The translations under genes and the position numbers were made by a program. 9,965 bases of DNA. Origin: Streptococcaceae bacterium AM104-57 (lineage in GTDB: Bacteria; Bacillota; Bacilli; Lactobacillales; Streptococcaceae). The notes beneath the pieces are model-generated. The model saw only the letters and a list, made by a program, of their open reading frames with translations. It did not search any database and was not told the origin of the DNA. Shown in pieces: positions 1 through 6,003 of this stretch. The stretch is from contig JAQDPW010000038.1 in NCBI GenBank assembly GCA_027659245.1, positions 543-10,507 of the forward strand. Reading direction: 5' to 3'. How positions within the stretch are numbered: position 1 is the first letter of the stretch; every line of letters begins with the position of its first letter.

Positions 1-1
1 A

Positions 2-991
2 GCTGTTAAGGATCCATCAGTAACCCCAGTTACAGATCCAAGCAACTTGACTGACGCTGAAAAAGCTAAAGTAGTCGACGAAGTTAAGAAATCAAACCCT
101 ACAGTAAGTAAGGTAGAAGTTGGTAACGACGGTACAACAACAGTAACTTACCCAGATGGCACCACAGCCGTTATCCCAGCCGATAAGACAGTTAAGAAAT
201 CAGCTGATAAAGCTGTTAAGGATCCATCAGTAACACCAGTTGCAGATCCAAGCAACTTGACTGACGCCGAAAAAGCTAAAGTGGCCAACGAAGTTAAGAA
301 ATTAAACCCTACAGTAACGGATGTTAAGGTTGAGAAAGATGGCAGAACAACTGTCACTTACCCAGATGGCACCACAGCTGTTATCCCAGCGGATAAGACA
401 GTCAAGAAATCATCTGATAAAGTAGTTACAAATCCATCAGTAACTCCAGTTGTAGATCCAAGCAACTTGACTGATGCTGAAAAAGCTAAGGTAGCCGACA
501 AAGTTAAGAAAGCTAATCCAACAGCAAGCAAGGTAGAAGTAGGAAATGATGGCACAGCAACAGTAACCTTCCCAGATGGTTCAGTAGCAGTCTTGACCCC
601 AGCGAAGACAGTGAAATCAGCTGATTCAAATGGCGTTAAGAACCCATCAGTAACCCCAGTTACAGATCCAAGTAACTTGACTGATGCAGAAAAAGCTAAG
701 GTAGCCGACGAAGTTAAGAAAGCTAACCCAACAGCAACAGATATCAAGGTTAACAATGATGGATCAGTAGTTGTAACCTTTGAAGATGGTTCAGTAGCAG
801 TCATTCCAGCTGAAAAAGCTGTTACAGCTGCTAATCAAGATTCATCTGCTCAAGCACCAGCTAAGAAAGCAGGAGCGAAAGAATTGCCAAATACTGGTAC
901 AGAACAATCTAGCGCTTCACTTGCTTTAGCACTTCTTGCAGCAGCGACAGGCGGACTCCTCTTCGCTAAAAAACGTGAGGAAGAAGAGTAA
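2..991 (+). CDS. LPXTG cell-wall-anchored surface protein with Rib-like repeats (3' part, 5' truncated by window)
   Basis: This is the C-terminal 329 codons of a sortase-anchored surface protein. The frame is open from base 2, so the gene begins outside the window. The TTG at 47 is an internal Leu codon inside a repeat, not a start. The visible protein has four 70-residue Rib/alpha-like repeats, each containing DPSNLTDAEKAKV and later a (Y/F)xDG(T/S)xAV strand. A short Ala/Lys-rich linker follows, then LPNTG at 884-898, a hydrophobic Ala/Leu-rich membrane segment, and a charged tail KKREEEE before TAA at 989-991. Sortase should cleave between Thr and Gly and join the protein to peptidoglycan. 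Rib-domain proteins are stalk-like adhesins or antigens, and the ligand cannot be told from this part. Residues before base 35 are the tail of another repeat, so at least five copies exist. A strong terminator follows at 1045-1078. Confidence 0.93.
   Translation, partial: AVKDPSVTPVTDPSNLTDAEKAKVVDEVKKSNPTVSKVEVGNDGTTTVTYPDGTTAVIPADKTVKKSADKAVKDPSVTPVADPSNLTDAEKAKVANEVKKLNPTVTDVKVEKDGRTTVTYPDGTTAVIPADKTVKKSSDKVVTNPSVTPVVDPSNLTDAEKAKVADKVKKANPTASKVEVGNDGTATVTFPDGSVAVLTPAKTVKSADSNGVKNPSVTPVTDPSNLTDAEKAKVADEVKKANPTATDIKVNNDGSVVVTFEDGSVAVIPAEKAVTAANQDSSAQAPAKKAGAKELPNTGTEQSSASLALALLAAATGGLLFAKKREEEE
35..829 (+). repeat. Tandem 210-bp Rib-like coding repeats (four copies, plus a partial upstream)
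   Basis: The codons for DPSNLTD recur at 35, 245, 455 and 665, an exact period of 210 bp or 70 residues with no indels. Copies 1 and 2 share the end PDGTTAVIPADKTVKKS. Copies 3 and 4 carry DGSVAV instead, and copy 4 runs into the anchor linker. The pattern indicates tandem duplication with partial homogenisation. Copy number is likely to vary between strains through recombination or slippage. Bases 2-34 are the end of a further copy. Confidence 0.9.
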
Positions 992-1044
992 GAAATTACT
1001 CAAATAAAGCAAAACTGAGAATCTCAATTCTATGAATTTGCTAG

Positions 1045-1078
1045 AAAAACCGTAAGAGGAAATTCTTACGGTTTTTTT
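1045..1078 (+). terminator. Rho-independent terminator of the LPXTG gene
   Basis: A 13-bp perfect stem, 1045-1057 (AAAAACCGTAAGA) with 1064-1076, closes a 6-nt loop and runs into a seven-T tract at 1072-1078. It lies 54 bp after the surface-protein stop codon. The A-run on the left arm could also give weak termination on the minus strand. Confidence 0.9.
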
Positions 1079-1136
1079 GATAGATAAAGATTAGGAGAAA
1101 GGGAAAATGTCAGTCTTACAGATCTTTGAAACACTA

Positions 1137-1241
1137 ATACTCAATGAAAATCAAAGAGCAAACTAGGAAACTAGCCGCAGGCTGTACTTGAGTACGGCAA
1201 GGCGACGTTGACGTGGTTTGAATTTGATTTTCGAAGAGTAT
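1137..1241 (-). repeat. BOX element, A-C form without boxB
   Basis: The element starts ATACTCAATGAAAATCAAA and ends TTTGATTTTCGAAGAGTAT, which are near-complementary terminal arms. Bases 1193-1213 match the widely used BOXA1R primer with one change (GTTGACG for GCTGACG). The length of about 105 bp fits a boxA plus boxC unit with the central boxB missing. The primer match is on the plus strand, so the element reads A to C on the minus strand. BOX elements are typical of pneumococcus and close relatives. It can fold into a long stem-loop in RNA. It lies outside both flanking genes, beyond the surface-gene terminator. Confidence 0.88.
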
Positions 1242-1269
1242 AAAAATTCAATTGAATAGCTGTTCAATG

Positions 1270-1376
1270 TATAGTGGATTGAAATAAGATATGAACAAAG
1301 AGGTTAGGAAAGTCAAATTAATTTCTAAAAATGTTTTAGAATCTGTAGCGTACTATTCTAGATTCAATCCACTATA
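1270..1376. mobile_element. RUP-like 107-bp miniature inverted-repeat element
   Basis: Perfect 14-bp inverted repeats, TATAGTGGATTGAA at 1270-1283 and TTCAATCCACTATA at 1363-1376, bound an AT-rich non-coding core. The element is exactly 107 bp, the length described for RUP (repeat unit of pneumococcus). RUP is thought to be mobilised in trans by an IS630-type transposase with TA target duplication, and both outer ends here read TA. The core holds a small hairpin, 1323-1330 with 1334-1341. Naming it RUP rests on length, ends and remembered consensus, not on an alignment. Confidence 0.8.
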
Positions 1377-1459
1377 TATGCTATTTTTCCCCATAGAAGA
1401 AAAGTTAATGTTCCCATATTTCAAGTGTCTTGATGTAACATTATAAACTTGTATAAAGA

Positions 1460-1488
1460 CAGAAAAAACGTTGATATCATCAACGTTT
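1460..1488 (-). terminator. Terminator-like hairpin, minus strand (second, distal to ssrA)
   Basis: On the minus strand, 1488-1479 pairs with 1475-1466 as a 10-bp perfect stem (AAACGTTGAT / ATCAACGTTT) with a 3-nt loop. It is followed by a T6 tract that is the A-run at 1463-1468 on the plus strand. It lies downstream of the ssrA terminator and could back it up, or end a small transcript started near 1518. On the plus strand only TTT follows the stem, so it is a poor plus-strand terminator. Confidence 0.55.
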
Positions 1489-1544
1489 GAAACATAGGAA
1501 CACCTCACAACTCTTCTTGCCTCTATTATACGACTTTACACAAA

Positions 1545-1576
1545 GAAAAGCCCTTGGAAACTTGACTTCCAAGGAC
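1545..1576 (-). terminator. Terminator of ssrA
   Basis: An 8-bp perfect stem, 1552-1559 (CCTTGGAA) with 1567-1574 (TTCCAAGG), has a 7-nt loop. On the minus strand it is followed by GCTTTTCTTT, a U-rich tail. It lies about 50 nt beyond the tmRNA 3' end, leaving a short trailer for 3' processing. Confidence 0.75.
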
Positions 1577-1591
1577 TTTGTCTTCGTTCTG

Positions 1592-1617
1592 ACGTTGAGA
1601 TCATCAACGTTTTTTTA
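1592..1617 (+). terminator. Plus-strand terminator beside the ssrA 3' end
   Basis: A stem ACGTTGA (1592-1598) / TCAACGT (1604-1610) with a 5-nt loop is followed by an eight-T run at 1610-1617. It would stop rightward transcripts before they run antisense into ssrA. It is nearly identical in sequence to the hairpin at 1466-1488. On the minus strand it sits in the tmRNA 3' trailer. Confidence 0.6.
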
Positions 1618-1623
1618 ATATAA

Positions 1624-1968
1624 TGGAGCCGGTGGGAGTCGAACCCACGTCCAAACACCTGCTAACATATTTGTCTACAACCATAGATTATGTATTGTTT
1701 TAACAGTCCCTTGACACATAACTCAAGCCTAGGAACTGCGAGTCTATAAATCTCTTATCAAACTGCTAGACAAAGCCTGATCGTATCTCGCTAATAATAA
1801 GACCTGTCATCAGACACGAGCAATCCGAATCGGGTCACGCCTGCTGGTTTTTAGGCAGCTAGAGCGTAAGAAGTGTTATTTTTTGCAGTTATATTTAACT
1901 GAGCGTTTACGTCGCCACACGAGTCGCAAAATATGCCTCATAATGCCTGTCGAATCCGTAACGACCCC
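1624..1968 (-). ncRNA. ssrA: tmRNA (transfer-messenger RNA)
   Basis: tmRNA rescues stalled ribosomes by acting as an alanyl tRNA and then as a short message that adds a degradation tag. Read on the minus strand, the 5' end is GGGGTCGTTACGGATTCGAC (from 1968). The 3' end has a T-arm with GGTTCGACTCC and terminates in genome-encoded CCA (1626-1624). The tag frame lies at 1886-1851 and encodes AKNNTSYALAA followed by TAA, the tag known for pneumococcus. The length of about 345 nt is normal for a one-piece tmRNA. The gene has its own promoter upstream (1985-2013) and a terminator about 50 nt downstream. No interruption or permutation is visible. SmpB, its partner protein, is not in this window. 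Confidence 0.97.
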
Positions 1969-1984
1969 AAAAGACAATACAACT

Positions 1985-2013
1985 ATTATACCTTATCTAT
2001 TGGGAAAATGCAA
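1985..2013 (-). promoter_or_regulatory. ssrA promoter
   Basis: On the minus strand, TTGCAT (2013-2008) and a perfect TATAAT (1990-1985) are separated by 17 bp. The predicted start is about 10 nt upstream of the mature tmRNA 5' end at 1968, which leaves a short leader for RNase P to remove. Confidence 0.8.
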
Positions 2014-2071
2014 AAGCTGAGTAAAGGTTAGCATTTGCTTTGTTTTTAGGGCTTGTCTGATACTCTAAGGG

Positions 2072-2653
2072 CTAAATATTCTTGCTGCTTGTAAGAAATA
2101 ATTGGGAAGGTTTATGGAGAAAGAGATGGTCTGAGCTGTAGAGTATTTGACTTGTTATTTCCGAGAAACCTTGTTGGCTGAGACTTTCTTCAAGTTCAGA
2201 AATGATAAAACCGTGTGTCTCTCCATCTGGTAGAGTAAAATCAGTGATAAAGAGTTGTCCACCATGAGTCAAATGTTTCTTGAACATAGACAGACTGTCC
2301 TCGAGATTAGGCATATGATGAAGAACTCGACTGACGATAATAAGATCGAACTCTTCTTCAAGTGGTTCAAGTAATAAATCCTGTTGAATCAAGGATAAGT
2401 TTGCAAGTTTTTGGCTGTCAATCTTGATACGAGCTTGCTCCAGCATTTTATCCGCAATATCAACCAAGGTCACTGATTTAGCTTGTTTGGCAAGAGGAAG
2501 GGCGATAAGGCCAGTTCCACCTCCAAAGTCTAAGACTGATTTGTTCGACAAATCAGGCACTTGTTTTTCTACTTGCTGGCAAACAAGATCGGCCAGAAAT
2601 TGATTTTTGGGAGAATCAAATGATTCTGCTCGATGATTAAAATGATGTTCCAT
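2072..2653 (-). CDS. Class I SAM-dependent methyltransferase, substrate unknown
   Basis: This 193-residue protein has the Rossmann methyltransferase core. Motif I is LDFGGGTG at residues 41-48, the SAM-binding glycine loop. An acidic residue at the end of strand 2 is in VTLVDIA (Asp65). A QDLL segment carries the adenine-side Asp92. Strand 4 is FDLIIVSRVLHHM at about 102-114, followed by a GGQLFITDF strand at 131-139. It resembles UbiE/small-molecule methyltransferases of the methyltransf_11/25 type. No substrate-binding domain is recognisable, so neither target nor pathway can be named. The ATG at 2653 is the only good start and is preceded by an in-frame TAG, but its ribosome site (AGACTAG) is weak. 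I see no convincing own promoter, and no clear terminator between its stop and the ssrA promoter 60 bp away. It is probably a single-gene unit and cytoplasmic. Confidence 0.85.
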   Translation of the reverse strand: MEHHFNHRAESFDSPKNQFLADLVCQQVEKQVPDLSNKSVLDFGGGTGLIALPLAKQAKSVTLVDIADKMLEQARIKIDSQKLANLSLIQQDLLLEPLEEEFDLIIVSRVLHHMPNLEDSLSMFKKHLTHGGQLFITDFTLPDGETHGFIISELEESLSQQGFSEITSQILYSSDHLFLHKPSQLFLTSSKNI

Positions 2654-2738
2654 ATTTCTAGTCTAGCATAAAGTATGGCTTTTTTAAATTCCCTAGCTTT
2701 ATTCTAGTAAAGAAATAAGCAAAAAGATTTCTCTCAAA

Positions 2739-2875
2739 AGGCGGTGGGACAGAAATCGATAGACAAAGTCTCGATTTCGTCGTCCCAGCCCCGCGAGGAT
2801 GATTAGGAGCTTTTTGGAGTCTAAAAGACGAACAAAAAGTTCAATCAGCTACCGCGTCAAAGTTTGATTGTTAAT
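2739..2875. repeat. Folded intergenic element between the methyltransferase and the permease operon
   Basis: This non-coding stretch is full of inverted repeats. GGTGGGAC with AGAAATCGA (2743-2759) pairs imperfectly with TCGATTT and GTCCCAGCC (2771-2789). GATT-AGCTTTTTG near 2801-2816 pairs imperfectly with CAAAAAGTTCAATC near 2833-2846. CAATCA / TGATTG closes a further loop at about 2842-2870. The GGTGGGACAGAAATCG start resembles boilerplate found in streptococcal intergenic regions. A related GGAGGCTGGGCAAAAACCC stands after nusG at 9572-9590. I infer a dispersed repeat or mobile-element remnant but cannot name the family. Confidence 0.5.
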
Positions 2876-2909
2876 AAAAAGTGAGGTCGGGATTTTTTGT
2901 CCCAACCTC
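2876..2909 (-). terminator. Terminator of the amino-acid ABC operon
   Basis: On the minus strand, GAGGTTGGGA (2909-2900) pairs with TCCCGACCTC (2892-2883) over 10 bp, with one U-G wobble and a 7-nt A-rich loop. ACTTTTTATT follows. It begins 4 nt beyond the last permease stop. The plus-strand version has a C-A mismatch at the wobble position, so the hairpin favours the minus transcript. Confidence 0.85.
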
Positions 2910-2912
2910 TTG

Positions 2913-3572
2913 TTATTCTGCAGCTTGTTGCCAACGTTTTGCTAGAGTCCGTGAAAGGCTTGAAATAGCTAGGTTGAAGCTGAAGTAGATTAGGGCGATC
3001 AGGATATATAAGCTGAAAACCTGTTCTGGTTCAAAGTATCGGCCCATGAGGATTTGACTAGCACCAAAAAGCTCTTGGAGGGCGATTACAGAGTATAGAA
3101 GACTTGTATCCTTAATCACTGTTACAAATTGAGAGATGATGGCAGGGAGCATCTTGCGGATGGCTTGCGGTAGGATGATGTGATAGAGGATTTGGCGATA
3201 GGAGAAACCTTGTGCCATCCCTGCCTCGTATTGCCCCATATCCACTGCGTTAAGACCGCCTCGGATAATTTCAGCAAGGGCTGCTGATGTAAAGAGAGTA
3301 AAGGCAGTGATTCCAGCTGGGGTAGATTTCATTTTAAAGACTAAAAAAATAGTGAAAATCCAGAGTAGATTAGGAACATTTCGTACAAATTCAATGTAGA
3401 TACTAGCAAGGATTCGTAATAGGGTGTTTTTTCCATTACGCATGACAGCAAGGATGGTTCCAATTAGTGTTGAAAGCGTGATAGCAATCAAAGAGATATA
3501 GAGGGTTAGACCAAAACCTTTTAAAATAAAGATGAGGTTGTCTATACTGAGAACTTCAAGAATACTTTCCAT
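2913..3572 (-). CDS. Amino-acid ABC transporter permease (second permease)
   Basis: This 219-residue integral membrane protein is of the HisM/GlnP polar-amino-acid permease type. Its hydrophobic segments fit about five transmembrane helices. The cytoplasmic EAA coupling loop is seen as QYEAGMAQGFSY leading to IILPQAIRKMLP (about residues 114-143), which docks on the ATPase. The ATG at 3572 has an ideal ribosome site, AGGAGG, overlapping the stop codon of the upstream permease, with only 9 bp between the genes. This indicates translational coupling and a heterodimeric pore. It is the last gene of the four-gene operon and is followed at once by a terminator. Unlike some GlnPQ systems, no binding domain is fused to the permease. 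The amino-acid specificity cannot be read from the sequence. Confidence 0.93.
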   Translation of the reverse strand: MESILEVLSIDNLIFILKGFGLTLYISLIAITLSTLIGTILAVMRNGKNTLLRILASIYIEFVRNVPNLLWIFTIFLVFKMKSTPAGITAFTLFTSAALAEIIRGGLNAVDMGQYEAGMAQGFSYRQILYHIILPQAIRKMLPAIISQFVTVIKDTSLLYSVIALQELFGASQILMGRYFEPEQVFSLYILIALIYFSFNLAISSLSRTLAKRWQQAAE

Positions 3573-3581
3573 AAAAACCTC

Positions 3582-4259
3582 CTAAAGTGAATAAGCTTTT
3601 TTGTTAGCTTGCTCCATTTTTCGTCCAAATTGGGCTACAGGGAAGCAGAGGGCAAAGTAGAAGAAGGCGGCGCCTAAAAAGGCAGGGACATAGTTTCCGT
3701 TGAGTGCGGACCAAGATTTGGTGACAAACATGAGGTCAACTCCAGAAATGATAGCTACTGTAGAAGTATTTTTAATTAGGTTGACGACTTGGTTGGTCAA
3801 GGGAGGGAGAATGATGCGAAAAGCCTGCGGTAAGATAATCAAGCGCATTGCATTTGCATAGGTGAATCCCTGAGAAAGAGCAGCTTCGAGTTGGCCTTTA
3901 GGGATAGATTGAATTCCTGATCGAATGACCTCAGCGATATAGGCGCCGTGGTAGAGTCCGACACAAAGAACGGCAGTCCAGTAGATGGGAATCATGATAG
4001 TATGGTTACTAATCAGAGGCAAGCCGTAAAATACAATAACGAACTGAACTAGGAGAGGGGTGTTTTGATAAAATTCGACAAAGATACGGGATAAGATCCG
4101 TAAACTGCCATGTTTGCTAGTGGATAAGGTACCGAATAGGATGCCCAATAGCATGGCTAGAGCAAAAGAACCTAGAGCGATAGCTATAGTAAAGAGAAAT
4201 CCGTTAAAAAATTGACTAAAATGTTGAAAATAAGCTGTCCAAGATGATGAATCTATCAT
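3582..4259 (-). CDS. Amino-acid ABC transporter permease (first permease)
   Basis: This 225-residue membrane permease is a paralogue of the next gene and probably its heterodimer partner. The EAA loop runs QLEAALSQGFTY to LIILPQAFRIILPP (about residues 113-142). The stretch LIKNTSTVAIISGVDLM after it is typical of the HisMQ family. The start ATG at 4259 is preceded by AAGGAGGT at good distance. It begins 12 bp after the binding-protein stop, so it is cotranscribed. The N terminus up to about residue 15 is polar, then membrane helices follow. The length is normal for the family, and no lesion is visible. Confidence 0.93.
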   Translation of the reverse strand: MIDSSSWTAYFQHFSQFFNGFLFTIAIALGSFALAMLLGILFGTLSTSKHGSLRILSRIFVEFYQNTPLLVQFVIVFYGLPLISNHTIMIPIYWTAVLCVGLYHGAYIAEVIRSGIQSIPKGQLEAALSQGFTYANAMRLIILPQAFRIILPPLTNQVVNLIKNTSTVAIISGVDLMFVTKSWSALNGNYVPAFLGAAFFYFALCFPVAQFGRKMEQANKKAYSL

Positions 4260-4271
4260 GTAGCTACCTCC

Positions 4272-5066
4272 TTATTCTGCTGAGTGTTTGGAAGGTTTGA
4301 GATTGTAGCGATCGTATAAGTCCTGCAAGGTCCCATCCTGACTCCATTTGACAACCAATTGATCTAGATAGTCATTCAGTTGCGTGTTCGATTTTTTGGT
4401 TACAATACCATAGTCAGAAGGTTTGAAGCTATCGTCAAGTAGTTCTGTTCTTTTGCTGGTATATCCATAAAGGATAGAACGGTCTACCGAGAAGGCATCA
4501 ATCCGATGGGCGTGGAGGGAGGTGATTAATTCAGGATAAGATCCGAGTTCGACAAATTTAAAGGCAAGGCCCTTTTTCTTACCCAAGTCACTAATCAGTT
4601 TTTGGGTGATGGATCCTTGTGCGACTCCAATGGTTTTTCCGTTCAAATCCTCAATATCTTTAATCTTACCTGATTTATTTACCAAAAATCCACAGGCGTC
4701 TGTATAGTAAGGGCTGGTGAAGTTGTAGAGTTTTTTTCGTTCGTCAGTGATTGTGAAGGTGGCGATGTCCATATCCACTTGTTCGTTGTCTAATAGAGGA
4801 CCTCGCGTTTGGGCAGTAACTGGAACGTAGCGGACCTTGACCTTGAGTTGATCTGCAATCAGTTTAGCTAAATCTGTTTCAATACCTGAGAATTCTCCTG
4901 TTTTCGGATTTTTATAGCCAAAATTCGGGACGTCTTGTTTGACGCCGACAACGATTTCTCCCTTTTTTTGGATATCTGCGATACTGGTATCTGCTTGAAC
5001 TGATGTCACAAATCCAATACTTAAGAGGCTGGTAACTACTGTTGCAAGAAAGAAATTCTTTTTCAT
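4272..5066 (-). CDS. Amino-acid ABC transporter substrate-binding protein, secreted, no lipobox
   Basis: This 264-residue family 3 periplasmic-type binding protein captures a polar amino acid outside the membrane and hands it to the permease pair. The start is MKKNFF at 5066, preceded by AAGGAG. A longer frame upstream to 5195 only overlaps the ATPase gene in another frame and is not coding. Residues 1-25 form a signal peptide (Lys-Lys, hydrophobic core, VQA|D cleavage). The mature domain shows GEIVVGVKQDVPNFGY, SGIETDLAK, the signature DMDIATFTITDERKK at about 98-112, FTSPYYTDA, LNGKTIGVAQGS and DAFSVD. These are standard for glutamate/glutamine/His-type binders such as PEB1 relatives. No Cys follows the signal peptide, so lipid anchoring is not predicted. 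It starts 10 bp after the ATPase stop. The substrate is uncertain. Confidence 0.92.
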   Translation of the reverse strand: MKKNFFLATVVTSLLSIGFVTSVQADTSIADIQKKGEIVVGVKQDVPNFGYKNPKTGEFSGIETDLAKLIADQLKVKVRYVPVTAQTRGPLLDNEQVDMDIATFTITDERKKLYNFTSPYYTDACGFLVNKSGKIKDIEDLNGKTIGVAQGSITQKLISDLGKKKGLAFKFVELGSYPELITSLHAHRIDAFSVDRSILYGYTSKRTELLDDSFKPSDYGIVTKKSNTQLNDYLDQLVVKWSQDGTLQDLYDRYNLKPSKHSAE

Positions 5067-5076
5067 AGGCTTCTCC

Positions 5077-5835
5077 TTATTTGACCTTGTCACTTTCGTG
5101 GTTAATAATCTTGCTGAGAAATTGTTGGGCGCGGGGTTCACTTGGGTGGTCAAAAAATGCATCCACATCTGTTGTATCGACCAAGACTTGCCCATCAGCC
5201 ATAAAGATGATGCGATCAGCTACCTTGCGAGCGAAGCCCATTTCGTGTGTGACGATCATCATATTCATGCCGTCATGGGCTAATTTTTGCATAACAGCAA
5301 GGACATCACCGATTGTTTCGGGGTCGAGAGCAGAGGTTGGTTCATCAAAGAGTAGGAGTTCAGGTTTCATAGCTAGGCCTCTAGCGATGGCTACTCGTTG
5401 CTTTTGTCCACCTGAAAGGGTAGCTGGATAGGCGTCTTTCTTATCCCACATATTTACAAATTCTAAATATTTTTGCGCAGTTTTTTGAGCCTCTTTGGGA
5501 TCAATACCCAGTACTTTAATCGGTGCAAGAGTTACATTTTCTAACACAGTCTTATGTGGATAAAGATTAAAATGTTGGAAAACCATACCTACTTCCTTGC
5601 GGAGGGGGACCAAATCCTTTTGGTTAGCACCTGCTACTTGGTGTCCGTTTACCAGTAGACTTCCACTATCAATTGCCTCTAGACCATTGATGGTACGGAT
5701 GAGGGTTGACTTTCCAGAACCAGATGGTCCAAGTAAAACAACAACTTGGCCTTTTTCAAAACGAAGGTTGATATTCTGGAGTGCGTGGTAGTCTCCGTAA
5801 TACTTTTCAACAGCTTTAAATTCTACTAAAGTCAT
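5077..5835 (-). CDS. Amino-acid ABC transporter ATP-binding protein (GlnQ/HisP type)
   Basis: This 252-residue cytoplasmic ATPase powers the importer encoded by the next three genes. It has Walker A GPSGSGKST (residues 36-44), the Q-loop in VFQHFN (Gln87), the signature LSGGQKQR (140-147), Walker B LLLFDEP (160-166), the D-loop SALD, and switch His197 in IVTHE. The order and spacing match polar amino-acid transporters. I chose MTLVEFK at 5835, which has AAGGAG nine bases upstream. The in-frame ATG 33 bases earlier (5868) lies in the leader right after the -10 box and lacks a ribosome site. It is the first gene of the operon, with a consensus promoter at 5871-5899. All catalytic residues are present. 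Confidence 0.95.
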   Translation of the reverse strand: MTLVEFKAVEKYYGDYHALQNINLRFEKGQVVVLLGPSGSGKSTLIRTINGLEAIDSGSLLVNGHQVAGANQKDLVPLRKEVGMVFQHFNLYPHKTVLENVTLAPIKVLGIDPKEAQKTAQKYLEFVNMWDKKDAYPATLSGGQKQRVAIARGLAMKPELLLFDEPTSALDPETIGDVLAVMQKLAHDGMNMMIVTHEMGFARKVADRIIFMADGQVLVDTTDVDAFFDHPSEPRAQQFLSKIINHESDKVK

Positions 5836-5870
5836 AATTATTCTCCTTTGTGTTAGATTTTTTAACATAG

Positions 5871-5899
5871 ATTTTACAACAAAAGCGTTTTTCTGTCAA
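5871..5899 (-). promoter_or_regulatory. Promoter of the amino-acid ABC operon
   Basis: On the minus strand, a perfect TTGACA (5899-5894) is followed after 17 bp by TAAAAT (5876-5871). The expected start is near 5864, giving a leader of about 28 nt before the ATPase ATG. I see no clear CodY, GlnR or CmhR-like palindrome overlapping it. No T-box or attenuator fits in so short a leader. Confidence 0.85.
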
Positions 5900-5966
5900 A
5901 TGATATTACAAAGAAATTAGTAAAACTTTGATAAAAGCAAAGCAGATAGAGAAAAACTGAAAATCA

Positions 5967-5975
5967 TGTTATAAT
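5967..5975 (+). promoter_or_regulatory. Extended -10 promoter of recJ
   Basis: TGTTATAAT at 5967-5975 contains a perfect TATAAT preceded by the TGn extension. No good -35 hexamer lies 17 bp upstream (TAGAGA). Extended -10 promoters often work without one. The start would be near 5982, about 22 nt before the ATG at 6004. It diverges from the ABC operon promoter, with about 67 bp between the two core elements. Confidence 0.7.
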
Positions 5976-6003
5976 AAAACGATAGAATCGTAAGAAAGAG
6001 TGG

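Noticed and set aside
148..804. Long minus-strand open frames opposite the surface-protein gene
   Set aside because: They mirror the 70-residue repeats in antisense, arise from repetitive codon use, and have no start signals of their own.
1421..1495. 24-codon minus-strand ORF (MFQTLMISTFF...) with GAGGTG upstream, considered as a type I toxin
   Set aside because: A terminator hairpin lies within its first codons, the promoter has no -35, and the peptide matches no toxin family I know.
1045..1617. Repeated hairpins considered as a CRISPR array
   Set aside because: The repeats differ in type and spacing, there are no regular spacers, and no cas genes are present.
5067..5195. 43-residue N-terminal extension of the binding protein
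   Set aside because: It overlaps the ATPase coding sequence in another frame, and MKKNFF at 5066 has a signal peptide and an AAGGAG ribosome site.
5081..5791. Plus-strand ORFs within the ATPase gene
   Set aside because: They are antisense shadows of a fully conserved ABC ATPase with no family features.
5836..5868. 11-residue N-terminal extension of the ATPase
   Set aside because: The ATG at 5868 falls at about the predicted transcription start and lacks a ribosome site. MTLVEFK has AAGGAG at good spacing.
5940..5970. CodY-like half site (ATTTTCAG on the minus strand) in the recJ / transporter divergent region
   Set aside because: Only one half matches the 15-bp consensus. The other half is T-rich and does not fit, so I do not call an operator.
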